From Rhyacophila brunnea (Eukaryota; Arthropoda; Insecta; Trichoptera; Rhyacophilidae), in contig JAGYXB010000460.1 of assembly GCA_022495005.1 (NCBI GenBank), positions 310,001 through 374,000 of the forward strand: 64,000 nucleotides of DNA, written 5' to 3'. The notes beneath the pieces were generated by a model. It saw only the letters and a program-made list of their open reading frames with translations. It had not been told where the DNA came from and did not search any database. The position numbers and the translations under genes are program-made. Shown here piece after piece: positions 45,530 through 56,932 of the stretch. Numbering within the stretch: position 1 is the stretch's first letter; each line of letters begins with the position of its first letter.

Positions 45530-47640
45530 TATTATTTGAATGCTTCTTTAAAGTAATAAGTATAATAAATTTTAAGATGTTGTAGCTGTGATTAAAATAA
45601 TTTATTACATCAGGTACTATACTTTAATCACAGTAAAAATAATAGTACCTAGTAACTGCGTGGTGGTACAAATTATTAATTATTTTTTTATTGTTACATG
45701 ATTTAAGCCTTTTTCATATTTTTATTGTTTTGATGTAAGTAGGTAGGGATTTATTAATATAATAAAAGTATTTTTTTAAATTAGATTGTATATACCTATC
45801 TAATTTAATAGTCTAATACTAATTAATATCTAACACACATCCCTATAAAGTTGTTTATATTGATTAATATTACAAATTATATAATATTGCAAATCGATTT
45901 ACAGCTAACTTCATTACATATTCAAGTTAAGAGTTCCACTTTGCACTGCGGAAAATTTCTAGTGACCGGTAGTTTCAAAAGCTTCCGCCAGGTTCGCAAT
46001 CATCGTTCCACGTTAGCCAAACACCCGAGACGCGAACCCTTTTTCCCGTTTTTTTATTGGTGCTCTCGACAATAATATTATCATTGCATTGTTCCCCAAT
46101 GCCGTTGCCCCATTATCCCTACAAGCATTATACAGAACTGGATCGCGTTGCAAGAGGCTTCAAGCTTTCTTAGATTAGGGCCATGCCAAGTAACAACTTG
46201 ACACGCATAATTAATGATGTCTGTGCCTTAATTGGAAAAGGGCACTTAAGATAAGAAAAACAATGTAGACATCTACACTTTTTCAATGATAATAATTTCG
46301 AATAAACATTATGTGAAAATAACTAACATTGACAATAATAATTATAAGTCTCTGTAATTATTACAATATGGAAACAATACTGAGCTCATTTGAGTAGAAC
46401 ATGCTGCGCAGTATCTTCGGGCACATTAATGACACATATTCAGTGTGTACACTTGTCATATGAGCTCTTTTTACAGTCCATAATGTACCTACTCAGGACA
46501 AAAAAACTAACTGTCGATAGACCGGAAGGCAAAGGAATGCCTGATTGACATCGTCAAGATAAAGGGACAGTATCGAGTTAGATTTAAGAATCTTGTATAT
46601 ACAAAACATTAAGGAAGCTGCTTTTGACAGACTGATTAATGAGAGCTGATGTTAGACAAAGCCAAAATCTTCATAAAGTGGTCGCGACTGAAAGAAGAAG
46701 ACTTTATTCATTTATTAAACGTGCATTCATAAATTTGGGGTCCACTGATACGACCGCGTCACGAATAATTGAGTGTGCAAAACACAATGAATCGCTTCAT
46801 ACTATGGGTGGATATGTATGAGGCAAAAAACGCGTTACATGGTGTTGAACTGGGGGATATGGAGCAACCCATTCTTGCAGGCTTCATCGTGACAGGAAGA
46901 AATAAATAAGCAAGTACAGAAGCAAATAATGTTATACGAGACGTGCTTTGCTTGTATAGTAAGCTTTTATCATGTAGGTATAATTTGAGTTTATAAATTA
47001 TTTTAATTATTGCCAATGTTGTGTTAGTTTATAAAAATATTTTTTAAATTCTTCGTCACACGAAACATGTAATTTCAAACTTTTACTTATTATACCAAAC
47101 CTTCTACCATATTTTCTAATCGCTTGATGATACAAGCCTCAATCTCAAGCCGAGTAATTAATGTTATTTCTTTGACTTAAGCTGCAATGATTCTAGCTCT
47201 TTTGTGACCGAATATTAAACATTTGGTTTAATGGCTTAATTTGTTGAACACTCGTCCGGTAAGTCCGTTCGAATTTTACTCCTTCGAAGATTTTTATCTT
47301 CTTTTCCTCGTCGTAACCCTCGTAACTGTGAATCGAGATTACTCCAGAATCGGTAGTGTGACATTCTGGGTCACCCTTTTCCAGTTTGCCCTATCTTCTG
47401 CAAACTGAAGGAAGGTATCAGCTTTTTTCGTAAGTTCCTTTACTTGGTCACTCTACCCCATTGATGTTTGCTCTCTGCATCTTTCCAGATGCTTAAAACT
47501 ATTAAATTTTGAAGGCTTTATGGCTCACCGCGATACCATAACCAAATAAATGGAAAATACAACGCAGACACACAGAAAATAGTAATTTGCAGTATATGCT
47601 TACCAGTTGTTACCAATTCCGCAATTTGAAAATTTCAAGC
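45530..47640. other. Unassigned sequence with one weak coding relic
   Basis: The frame at 46639-46821 (MRADVRQSQNLHKVVATERR...) is arginine- and charge-rich and unlike surrounding chance ORFs, but no family is recognised and stops flank it. The rest is AT-rich without delimited repeats. Confidence 0.25.
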
Positions 47641-47649
47641 ATTTTATTT

Positions 47650-48165
47650 TTCTAATAGATATGTGGTTGGGCCAATTATGCTAGCCCTCATTCTTTTCTT
47701 CCCACCTACTTCCAAATCCCTTATTTATTATTGTCACAAGACCAGACGACGAGCAATTACGGGTCATCATTCAACCATGATTGAATAACATTCAGTTAGC
47801 TCATGTGATATTCAGAAAGCGGACGTCCGCAAGCTTGTTATAAATAGCTTTACGGTCGCTAACTATAGCGTGACTCTGAGACTGACTGAGAAAAAACGTA
47901 TCTTTTCGACCTTCGTTGCACTAAATCTGTTACGGTTTGAGTGAACCATCTATATCATCCATCCTGAATTTATCATCATCATTCTTCAACCTCATATATC
48001 ATCCATCAAAAGTGTACCGTCCGTTTACCAGTGCATGAGTGCATGAACACAAAACTGGCTCTAGTGCACGCCAGACCCCTCAACATAAAGATCAGTGTCT
48101 GGCATTCTGTGTACCATTCCACCAGCATCTTCAAATATCAGTCCACTGCTCAAAGTACGACCAAT
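47650..48165 (-). repeat. Repeat family R, copy 4 (minus strand)
   Basis: The plus strand reads gtggttgggccaattatgct, then attacgggtcatcattcaac, gttacggtttgagtgaacca, tcatccatcctgaatttatc, cgtccgtttaccagtgcatg, agatcagtgtctggcattct and atcagtccactgctc. It is the mirror of copies 1-3 and one of the longest examples. Confidence 0.82.
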
Positions 48166-48877
48166 ATGTTTTTTCAGGATTATCAAAAGTACATATTTTT
48201 TATATTTATATTTACATATTATATTTCCACGTTTATTTTACATATTTTAAATATTATTAAATATAATTTATCATATTTCAATCCTGATTTTCAAAAATTC
48301 AGAAACTCTGATGCAGCCCTCTAGTTGTAGTTTATAAATCCCTGGACTGTACAGTGTAAAGACATTACCGTGTTTATACAAAACCTTGTCATAAAAGTGG
48401 AATGGAATGCCGGCGACAATTGTTATTTCCCAGCGAAGCAATTTTTATTTTTCCATTTTCTTCTAAGGTTCGGTTATTTGGCCGCCACGCTTTCTTTTCG
48501 AAACGATGTTTAAATTAATGTATCAGTGAGGCTTTTTTATGCACGTTTATTTTTCTGACAGGCCACTTATTCTGTTTCCACAACACAAACACAATCGTTT
48601 AAGTATTCTGGCTTTTCTGGTTGCGGTGTCATTTTTTGAATTTCATCTCTGGTATTAATTTTCTTTACCATTTTTTTAAATCAAATCAGATTTCAATGAT
48701 ACCATTGGATTTAATTTAAACACAATACGTCTTCCATAGTATGATGACGTAATGCTTTTTGCGGGAGGGGGTTGCAGAAAATATGAGTCACAAAACCAGC
48801 AACTTTTGTGATCATCCGAGATAATTTCTTCAACAATCATTATTATTACAAACTTTTTGCATTTTCTTTCCAGATTT

Positions 48878-49145
48878 TTGGAGTAATCCGGGCGTCGGTT
48901 AGTAATCAAGGTACTTTAATGATAACTTGATTTAACAGATACAATTTTACAACGAAACGAAATTTGATGATCATTTCAATATGTATAAACTGCCTTTTTG
49001 AAAAAGTGAATTTCATCTCAATAAGATAGAACGCGTGTAGCTTATGATAAATCATATTGGCGCGAATCTAGTGGATACAGATTCGAGTCCCATTGAACCT
49101 CGTATTTTTTAAAAGATTGTTTTGAAATTATGTTTGTTCAGTATA
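48878..49145 (+). repeat. Repeat family B fragment
   Basis: It begins ttttggagtaatccgggcgt, cggttagtaatcaagg and leads into a tRNA-like core near 49048-49110 (attggcgcgaatctagtgga, tacagattcgagtcccattg). The beginning matches the 5' region of the 22.7-kb copy and the right end of the 50.0-kb copy. Confidence 0.6.
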
Positions 49146-49369
49146 GAGATATTATGCAGGGAGGTCCAATCTAGCCGGCAATCCAAACCATCACCAAACC
49201 GACGACTTTCTCCAATTAATGGTAACGTTCAGAGGTCGTCGTATCCGCTCGGTCTATTTTCCATACTTTGCGGTCATATACAATATATACAAATCATATC
49301 ATATATTATATCACATACTTACCACATACATTATATCATATAATCAAGTCATATACAATATATACAGGA

Positions 49370-49770
49370 ACTTAAAAATATCACTCGAACCCACACAGAT
49401 GCTAACAGGCCACGGGGCGGTGCGAGCTTATCTAAAAAGATTAAAATTGAGTGATGATGACTGTTGTCCATGTGACGGCAACACATCTCAAACTGTATGG
49501 CATATCATAAACGACTGTCCTAAACTAGAAAGGGAGAGATGAACTCTTAGGACTCGATGTAGATAGCATAATCATGAAATTGACCTCCAAAAGCTTCAGG
49601 AAGTACTAAGCAATAGAACAACACAAGAACACTACACTAAATATTTAATCCTGGCCATAAAGAAAATTAAAGATATAAATGGAGGCACCTAATTAGCCCT
49701 ACATCAATGCAACTAACCCACCCAACCACCTTGTACGAAAAAGCAAGGGCATGGTTATTAATATTAAAAA
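49370..49770 (+). mobile_element. LINE 3' end (ORF2 C-terminus with zinc-knuckle-like CPC..H..C region)
   Basis: It encodes LEPTQMLTGHGAVRAYLKRL, then KLSDDDCCPCDGNTSQTVWH, then IINDCPKLERER. 'LTGHG..RAYL ... C.C....T..H....CP' is the conserved terminal region after the RNase H-like domain of Jockey/R1/I-group LINEs. After a stop, another frame gives HEIDLQKLQEVLSNRTTQEH and ends KKIKDINGGT*. The 3' untranslated region reads ccacccaaccaccttgtacg, aaaaagcaagggcatggtta, then an AT tail. A frameshift or stop separates the two parts. A second copy is at 59.5 kb. Confidence 0.75.
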
Positions 49771-49984
49771 TATATATATATATATACAAATCATGGATAA
49801 GTGGGGATCAAATTCTCATTCTTTGTATAAATGCGGAATAATTCAAAATACTACAGATATCGTTGAAATCTGCAATATGTACGGATTTTCTGGGGTATCC
49901 ACTGACGTTCATATTATATATTATCGGCTGATAAAAATGCGGGTATATGTTGGTTATTGAGGTTTTGATTTGTTTTTTTTTACA

Positions 49985-50825
49985 TTTTAAGTTGTTTTAA
50001 TAAACTATTTTTCTTATTCCACGAATAAGACACAAGATTTCAGAATGTAACATTCTATATACTGAATATATAATATAATATTTTGAAAACATCTCACGCA
50101 TATACTAGAAATAATAACAAAATAAAAAGATTTTTTTATATACAACGTTTTTATATTTTCTGTTCAATTATTATGCTCAATATGCTCAAAGTTGTACTTG
50201 ATATGAATTAAATATAAAACAAACAACAAACAAATATAGAATACTAAAATGTAATTTTGATTTCCATAGTAACGCACGTATATATTAATAATTTAGTGGC
50301 TAGGACTACCCACTTAGCAACCAATAATAGTGGATTGGATTACGGATTTCTTCCGAAATAACTTTTCATACAAAACAGAATTAATTGAAAATGAATTCAA
50401 TTCTGCTTAAAGATGGCTAAAAGTATTAAAAGAATGCATTGGAATCGTGTTCTGATATATTCTAAAAGTTTCTAATGTCTAGCTAGTCGGGAACTTAGTT
50501 AAAAATCGATTGCAAGATTTTTACTGGATGAACAACCACCGGACAAATAAGAATACGAGCTAGTAAAAACGTTGTAAAAATCATTTTGTAGAAAAAAATA
50601 CCACACCTGACGTGACTTGAACCTGCATCTACTGAATTCGCACCAGTATATTTTTCTAATTAAACTACGGGCATATTAGTTAATTACGACAATTTTAACT
50701 AGTCGTTGTTACATGAAATGCTTATCGAATTGCGTTATAATGTTGGCTATCGGTTTTAGTATATTAAATTAAGGTAGGTATCAAATAATCCCTAATTACT
50801 AACCGACATCGTGGATTACTCCATT
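49985..50825 (-). repeat. Repeat family B copy split by an M element
   Basis: Left of the insertion: the tail (aataaactatttttcttatt ... gaatgtaacattctatatac ... acatctcacgcatatactag). Right of it: aatcattttgtagaaaaaaa, the tRNA-like core (minus; plus-strand acctgacgtgacttgaacct) and the remainder to ccgacatcgtggattactcc. Removing 50111-50577 restores ctagaaa-aaatcattt, as in the uninterrupted 51.1-kb copy. Confidence 0.78.
50111..50577 (+). repeat. Repeat family M, copy nested in family B
   Basis: It begins ataataacaaaataaaaaga, then tatacaacgtttttat, and ends aaaaacgttgtaa. Internal blocks follow the 16.3-kb copy closely (ggattggattacggatttct; ctagctagtcgggaactta). Because it interrupts a family B copy whose empty form is known, it shows that M inserts as a unit of about 465 bp. 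Confidence 0.85.
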
Positions 50826-50861
50826 ATTTAGTTTTTATAACGTACTTATACTTGCCAATAA

Positions 50862-51236
50862 TTTTAATAAACTATTTCTTTTATTCAACGAATAAGACAC
50901 AAGATTTCAGAATGTAACATTCCATATATTGAATAATATAGATAAGTTGAAAACATCTCACGTGAAACTAAAACAAAAATTATTTTGTAGAAAAAATTAG
51001 CAGCCAACATTATTTATAACGCAACTAGATAAGCAATTCATAGTTAAGATTTTCGTAATTAACTAAGATGCCCCTAGTTTAATTGGAAAAATATACTGGC
51101 GTGAATCCAGCAGATACAGGTTCAAGTCCCGTCGGGTGTCGTATTTTTTTTTCTTTTCTACTAAATGATTTTTTCTAGTGTGTATATACATGAGATATTT
51201 TCAAATTATGTATATTTTAAGTTGTCATATTATGAG
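50862..51236 (+). repeat. Repeat family B copy with inverted tails
   Basis: It starts with the family tail inverted (aaactatttcttttattcaa, cgaataagacacaagatttc), then agccaacattatttataacg, then a plus-strand tRNA-like core at 51068-51145 (ctagtttaattggaaaaata; caggttcaagtcccgtcggg; tgtcg), a T-run and gagatattttcaaattatgt. It has tail sequence in opposite orientation at both ends, like the 28.8-kb copy. Confidence 0.75.
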
Positions 51237-51572
51237 TAAATGAACAATGTAATTTTTTAAATTTTGTATAATCAAGCACAGTATATTATGAATAGGTTCG
51301 TTTACATTACGTATTTTATGTTTCATATGCTACATCCATTTATAAGTAGATTTACATTACCTTGAAAATATTATTTGATTAATAAGATTTCTTTTGCTCA
51401 TTAATATAAATAAGCAGCAATTTTTTTGAAATCTTTTTTTTTTGTTAATAAATGATTTCCCTAATCAATCATTAAACACAATAATAAATCAAACATGCCA
51501 TGAACAAAGTGGCTTTTAGATGTAAGTAATGATAAAAAACCGAAATGAAACAAACGGTCGCAAATAACTTAC

Positions 51573-51657
51573 AGTGAGATGTCCAGCCTGCCCGGTGGTT
51601 TCCGGTCGGACAGGAAGTGGAAGAGGCGCTGGTGCGCCGCGCACTGCCTCTTATCAA
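51573..51657 (-). CDS. Candidate internal exon, unknown gene, minus strand
   Basis: A GC-rich 85-bp island in AT-rich DNA is flanked on the minus strand by an acceptor (tatttccccggaag just before 51657) and a consensus donor gtaagt (plus acttac, 51567-51572). One frame reads DKRQCAAHQRLFHFLSDRKP, then PGRLDIS. Nearly every third codon position in that frame is G or C, as expected of a real coding frame and not of the alternatives: one has two immediate stops, the other lacks the third-position bias. I do not recognise the protein. No neighbouring exon was found, so it may belong to a minus-strand gene with long introns. Confidence 0.45.
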
Positions 51658-51719
51658 CTTCCGGGGAAATAAAAATCACAGAATGGCGACCACCAGTAGC
51701 GTTGCCAGCTACTTTTAAT

Positions 51720-52287
51720 CTACAACTATAACAATATATACGTATACTATTTCAAATCATTTATTGTAACATATTATCAAAAGCATTATAATTATTATTA
51801 TTTGAAGACAATATTATGATATTTTGATTTTAAAACGTCACATTTTAATATTATTATATTAATATGCCAATACATACCAGTGTGTCCATTAAGATCAGTT
51901 ATGTTAAAAAATCTGTAAAAGCAGTGTTTTTAGGATTGTATTAATTATTTTTTATCTTGTGATCTGCTTAAACTAGTCTTTTTTGTATTATTTCTGTAAA
52001 AGTTACTCACAATCCATATATTATTTCTATTGCGTGAAAATGTTGACGTTATTTTATGAATTCTTAAAAAAATAATGTAGGTATACCAACTTAGCTCATT
52101 CGATATACATACTTAGATGTACTTTTTTATGACATTCCTGTTTGCTCGTCTAATTACTTTGTTTTATTATAAAAATATTTTTATTACTGTATTTTTAAGT
52201 AATGTCAGTGTAACTAATGTGTAATTTATGTCAAGTTATGAAAAAATAATTAATAAATTTTACATGAATAATTTGGAAACACATCAG
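51720..52287. other. Unassigned AT-rich sequence
   Basis: No gene or delimited repeat was recognised. The minus ORF at 52382-52570 just beyond it (ending in LSDRKLTANYATL) shares only the word LSDRK with the 51.6-kb exon candidate. Confidence 0.25.
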
Positions 52288-52395
52288 TGCATCTATTCTA
52301 TATACAAAGCTGCTATCGGCGGCAATCAAGGGTAGTTTATCATAGTATTTATATTATGAGGCGGTTAATTGTTACAATAAGTTACTGGTAAATTG
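52288..52395 (+). repeat. Left-half copy of the 39.9-kb palindromic element
   Basis: tgcatctattctatatacaa, agctgctatcggcggcaatc, gttaattgttacaataagtt follow the left arm and middle of 39927-40125. The right inverted arm is missing, so it is a broken copy. Confidence 0.65.
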
Positions 52396-52399
52396 TACG

Positions 52400-53910
52400 T
52401 AAACATTTCAACGTTGCATAGTTCGCCGTGAGCTTTCTATCGGAAAGAGATGACCGCATACTGGCACGGCCGGGATGGCCAGTGCGTTGATCATGAAGGT
52501 ATTTTTGGTCGATAGTGGACATAATAATATATTTTACTATTTCCTGTCCAAACGAGTCACAACTACTCAACGTTTCAGCTCTTTAGTTAGCTAGTTCTTA
52601 TCTCTGACATATCATTATCAAGAAAAATACAGCCATGCTAAGAACACAGGCGATGAGCTTAAACGTGGAAAAAATTCTACATGAAAACATTAATAAATGT
52701 AAATTCCTATCCTTTCAATTTGACGAGTGTGTAGATTACACGGATATTGCACAACTATGCGTTTTTCTTCGATTGGTTTTTTAAGATATGTCTGCTTCAG
52801 AAGATTTATTAACAGTTTTACCACTGAAGGACCGAACCAGAGGAGAAGTTAATATGTTTACATAATACATAATAATTATATTATTTTTTTTAATTCGATT
52901 TTTTCGTATCGCTATTTTTTATACGTATAAAATATCTGTTTTAAAAATACATACATACATACTTGAATTATAAAAATTGGGTTTTTATTGTTCTCGCATG
53001 ATATAATTACAAGCGATATCAGTAGATTGCCATAAATAATTTTATCAACTAGTCGATCCTAGAAAAAGAAAGTGTGGCCACCCCTGCTATACGGTCTCCA
53101 ATTTTATTAGATTCAATATTAAAATTAATTTAATTTTCATAGCTGATTTTGGCAAAATTCATGAATTCAAGAATGAAAATCTAATCTAACCTAAAAATTA
53201 ATCCAGTATATCGGCTATTTTCAAAATTTGTTTGCTGCTGGCTTCCTGTAAAGTGTAAACTGACAAAAACGGTGTTTTATTTAGACATGACTTTTTGTCA
53301 ATACTATACAACCAATGACATTATTAATGGACAACGCACTCAGTATAGTAGCTAGCAAATAAATTCGCGCATAACGACATTCGCACATGTATAGGTAGAC
53401 GTCACGTGAAAAAAATTCGCAATTTCCATTAAGCAATATCACGCATCGGGAATTTATAGCAATATCACCTTTATTGTAATGGCGTTAGAACAGATTATGC
53501 CATTCGGCAGACCCGACAAAAAAGTGAGTGTTATTTTTTTCCCCAGATGCTTCGTCCATATTAATGTCATTGCATACAACCCAAAAAGGTTGAACGTCGT
53601 TAATATAGGGCCATATATTTCCGATACAATATTTCACGGTGAAGTGTTATACGGCGAACTGCATGCGTATAAGTTTCTGGACACAATTCATAATGGGGTT
53701 GGACGATAAAATAAAATCTCTCTCATCATAAGACACCAAAAATGTTATCAAGAGTAAGCAATTACCTCTTCATCTAACCGAGTTTGTGTGTATCTATTAT
53801 TATTATAATAGGTGTCTGCCTACTATAATGAATTAGGTACCTATCATATGAAGTACTTACCGTCTATGGTACAGTACTACTGCAAATATGTTTTTACATA
53901 GTCATAAATT
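52400..53910. other. Unassigned sequence
   Basis: No gene is supported. The ATG at 53479 (MALEQIMPFGRPDKK) is followed directly by gtgagt, so a short first exon is conceivable. The frame runs on to 53709 without a domain. Confidence 0.2.
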
Positions 53911-53914
53911 GATT

Positions 53915-54345
53915 GGGACAACAATGGAGGCTCTCATTCCTTTTTTCTAACCTACCAACAATCCCAGTTATTATCGCAAGACCAGGCGACCAGCAATCAC
54001 GGGTCATGGGTCGACCGTGATTAGGTTTACATTCAGTTACTTCAAGATAGCGGACGCGCCTAGGCTTGTAAATCTAAGTCGTCGTTAACTGACTGACCCA
54101 AAACGCATCTGTTCGACCTTCGTTGCGCTACATCTGATACGATTTGAGCGAACGTCGCGTCTATCATCCATCCTGAACTTACCATCACCATTTATCCAAA
54201 ACTCAAATCAAACCATAAGATTGACATTCCGAACCGTCCGTTTACCAATGTGTGAGTGCGTGAATGCCGAACCAGCTTCAGCGTACCAGCCCTCTCAACA
54301 TCAAAGGTCAGTGTCAAGCATTGCTAAGAGTCAAAAAGTTCAATT
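53915..54345 (-). repeat. Repeat family R, copy 5 (minus strand)
   Basis: Plus-strand blocks are gcaagaccaggcgaccagca, atcacgggtcatgggtcgac, acgatttgagcgaacgtcgc, tctatcatccatcctgaact, taccaatgtgtgagtgcgtg and catcaaaggtcagtgtcaag. Closest to copies 1, 2 and 4. Confidence 0.8.
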
Positions 54346-54394
54346 ATAAATTCAATTTTAATTAAGGACACTCATTTGATATCATATATTTTAA

Positions 54395-54865
54395 TTATAC
54401 CTGGTTTGGCCAATAATTACGGTCGCCCTCATCCCAATATTTCCATCCTACCTCTAATCTTCATTTATTGTTGTCATCCAGATGCTTAACTATTTAACGA
54501 GTTATCAGTCGTCCGTGATGGATACAAGGTGAGTTATTAGTACACCATGACCGGGCCAACTTGCTATAGTGTGACCGTCGTCCAAGCAATAATTCAATTC
54601 GAGTCTCATTAAGAACTCAGTCAACTATACCGGCACTGGGTGTCTCATAAAAATTTGTCATCATCATTCATAATCATAAGTGTTCCGTGCGATTGATAAA
54701 GAAATCTATTTGCTTACTGCCTACATGACCCGGAGCCTGCTCTAGTCATAAACCCAAACAACATCAAGGTTAGTGCCTGGATCGACTTCCGTTTACACCG
54801 CCCTCCCCCAGCATCTACACCCACAATCATCCCAAATTATAGTCCACTAAAAAGCGCCGCCAATA
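54395..54865 (-). repeat. Repeat family R, copy 6 (minus strand, second subfamily)
   Basis: The plus strand starts tacctggtttggccaataat and includes tcatcattcataatcataag, actgcctacatgacccggag, cctgctctagtcataaaccc and tatagtccactaaaaagcgc. It matches copy 3 better than copy 5. Copies 5 and 6 sit head to tail within about 50 bp, so they may be a tandem or repeated insertion. Confidence 0.78.
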
Positions 54866-54869
54866 CCAT

Positions 54870-56355
54870 TATAAAATAATTTTACCGAGGTGAATAGTAA
54901 TTTTGAAATGTTATGCAATTTTGAGGGTGGTACCTAGTAAATTTTCAACAAATATAATATTATAAAAACGTTAATCGTGGCCATCTCCGCGTTTGTTTAA
55001 TGCCTTTCTATTACTATATAATATATTATAATATGTTGCCATAAAATAAATTAAAATAAAAATGTATATAAATGTTATAAACTTATTAGAAAGAAAACCT
55101 TTGTAATAGAGCAAGTATCGATACTCCGAAAGCGCGACTGCCGCAAAGTGTAATATTTTCCCATAGAATAACAAAAACATTGAAAGGGTAAAAAACGTAC
55201 ACATTTTTATTAATTCGGATAAAAGTATGAAAAGCAGTTTTCTGTTGTTAATGATTTTAACTCACCAATTAAATTATTATGGGTCACTTTCAACGATTTT
55301 TTAACAATAAACAAATGAAACTGGTCCGTATAATTGTTCAGTTTATATGGAATCTGGATTTAATATTGAAATATCTAAAGCTTATATATTATTTTCATGG
55401 CAGTTTAGTTATTCAAAATGCTAACCAAATAACCCTAAAATGGATTAACAATTAATATCGCCCTGTACCCTTAATTATAAATAATATAAGTAGGTATAAA
55501 AATGGAGGGTTTCTTGATGATATTTTATATTGCAAACGTAGTGTAGGTACTGAAATAATACAACACTATAAATATCTTAAAAGATATCATATATTTCTAT
55601 AAGAACTTGCCAATCAAAATATCAAAAGTATTTATATTTAACTATTTACATACATGTATGGGTATATCAATTTTTGATTCATTTAAAAACTAAATCCTGC
55701 CTGTGTAAAATATCACGTTTTAACAAAGTTTATCTATCAATGATAATATTGTCATGTCAATAGTTAATTTCGATATGACAATATTATTCGAAAGTTATTT
55801 TTCTTCCAAAATATGAATAATTTATACCTATTACAAAAACTAAAAAAAACCTACATTGATACACTCTTTATCTTGTAGCTTACCCTTTTCTTTTCCTCGT
55901 ATAATGCTTATTCATATTGTGAACATCTTAAACTTGAAATTTTTAATGTTCTACTATGGTTAAAAATATTAATTTGAATTCGTATTAATAACCGATCGTG
56001 TAAGTCTCAAAAATAAAAATACATACTTAGCCATTCCCGACTTCCGCTATTCTATGCATTTTCCTATTCCCGCCGATCCGCCAATGCCTCGGGGAGAAAT
56101 AACTTGCCGTAAGAATGGCGGAAATCATCGCAATACCGGAAATCATCGCTCATTATAACATCTGTTTCTTTTGTTCTTGTTGCCGACGTACCGATCATGC
56201 TTCGGTGGCATGATTTATGTGCTTAATGGATTATCTCATCTCATACGTGCTCCCGAAAAAACAACATCCAACGTATTATAAAAGTATAAAACATATTCGA
56301 GAAAAACACCTACAAACAATACAAAGTTTTATGAGAATAAAGTTATTGTATTACC
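54870..56355. other. Unassigned AT-rich sequence
   Basis: No gene or delimited repeat was recognised. A GC-richer patch near 56030-56110 (ttcccgccgatccgccaatg) lacks splice sites or an ORF of note. Confidence 0.3.
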
Positions 56356-56372
56356 TATATTGCACGTATACA

Positions 56373-56799
56373 TATTATTCATCATCATCAGCCTGAATCT
56401 ATCAACTACTGGATAAATACCTTTTCAAACTGCTTCCACTTCTCTCGGTCCTGTACATTGCGTTGCCACGTACTTCCGCAGAACTTTATCATTCCATCGA
56501 TCCAGCGGCCTCTAGGTCTATCTTGCGGACGTTTTGTACTTCTTGGATACCACTGGATGACTAGATTCGTCCAACGATTGTCTCTTTGAGCTATGTGTCC
56601 AGCCCATCTCCATTTAAGGTTTTTAATAAACTCTATTACATCGCAAACCCTTGTTTGCTTCCTTATCCACTCATTACTCTTTTTGTGCTTTCGCGTCATG
56701 CCCAGCATGCATAAGCATGCATACCTAAGTTTCTGGATCTCTCTTTTTCTTAGGGTCCATGTTTCACACGCATATGTGATCACGGAAAGCACACACTGG
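56373..56799 (-). mobile_element. 5'-truncated RTE-type LINE insertion with perfect target duplication
   Basis: The 13-mer ttgcacgtataca occurs at 56360-56372 and again at 56800-56812, exactly flanking the element: the target duplication of target-primed reverse transcription. On the minus strand the element starts inside ORF2 and encodes VLSVITYACETWTLRKREIQ through NLKWRWAGHIAQRDNRWTNL, WYPRSTKRPQDRPRGRWIDG and WQRNVQDREKWKQFEKVFIQ. This is the C-terminal tail of RTE-type reverse transcriptases (WRWAGH, GRP..RW.D, DR..W). The frame has no stop until its natural end. A (GAT)n-like tail follows (plus tcatcatcatc near 56380-56389). It is too short to be autonomous but looks recent. Confidence 0.9.
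56406..56799 (-). pseudogene. Truncated RTE-type reverse-transcriptase ORF, C-terminal ~130 residues
   Basis: This is the coding part of the insertion above. The catalytic palm (YADD) lies upstream in the full element and is absent. About seven further residues read upstream of 56799 come from the target duplication and flank, not from the element. Function of this conserved tail is not settled; it is present across RTE-like LINEs. Non-functional because of 5' truncation. Confidence 0.88.
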
Positions 56800-56932
56800 T
56801 TGCACGTATACAATATATTATTAAGTATTAAGTATTACAATATTATTGTTTAGCTGTTATATAATTATTGAATCGAGCACAGAGTGACGTGCGACCACTT
56901 TTACAGCCGTGGGAGAGGGTTTGAATCCTGCA

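Noticed and set aside
51472..51657. 61-codon ORF MIRGSARRTSASSTSC...
   Set aside because: It uses a different frame from the one with strong G/C third positions and runs through the gtaagt donor into AT-rich DNA.
52382..52570. Exon related to the 51.6-kb candidate (shared LSDRK)
   Set aside because: Only five residues agree, no splice sites fit, and the surrounding nucleotides differ.
56593..56853. Plus-strand ORF at 56.6-56.8 kb
   Set aside because: Antisense shadow of the RTE-type ORF.
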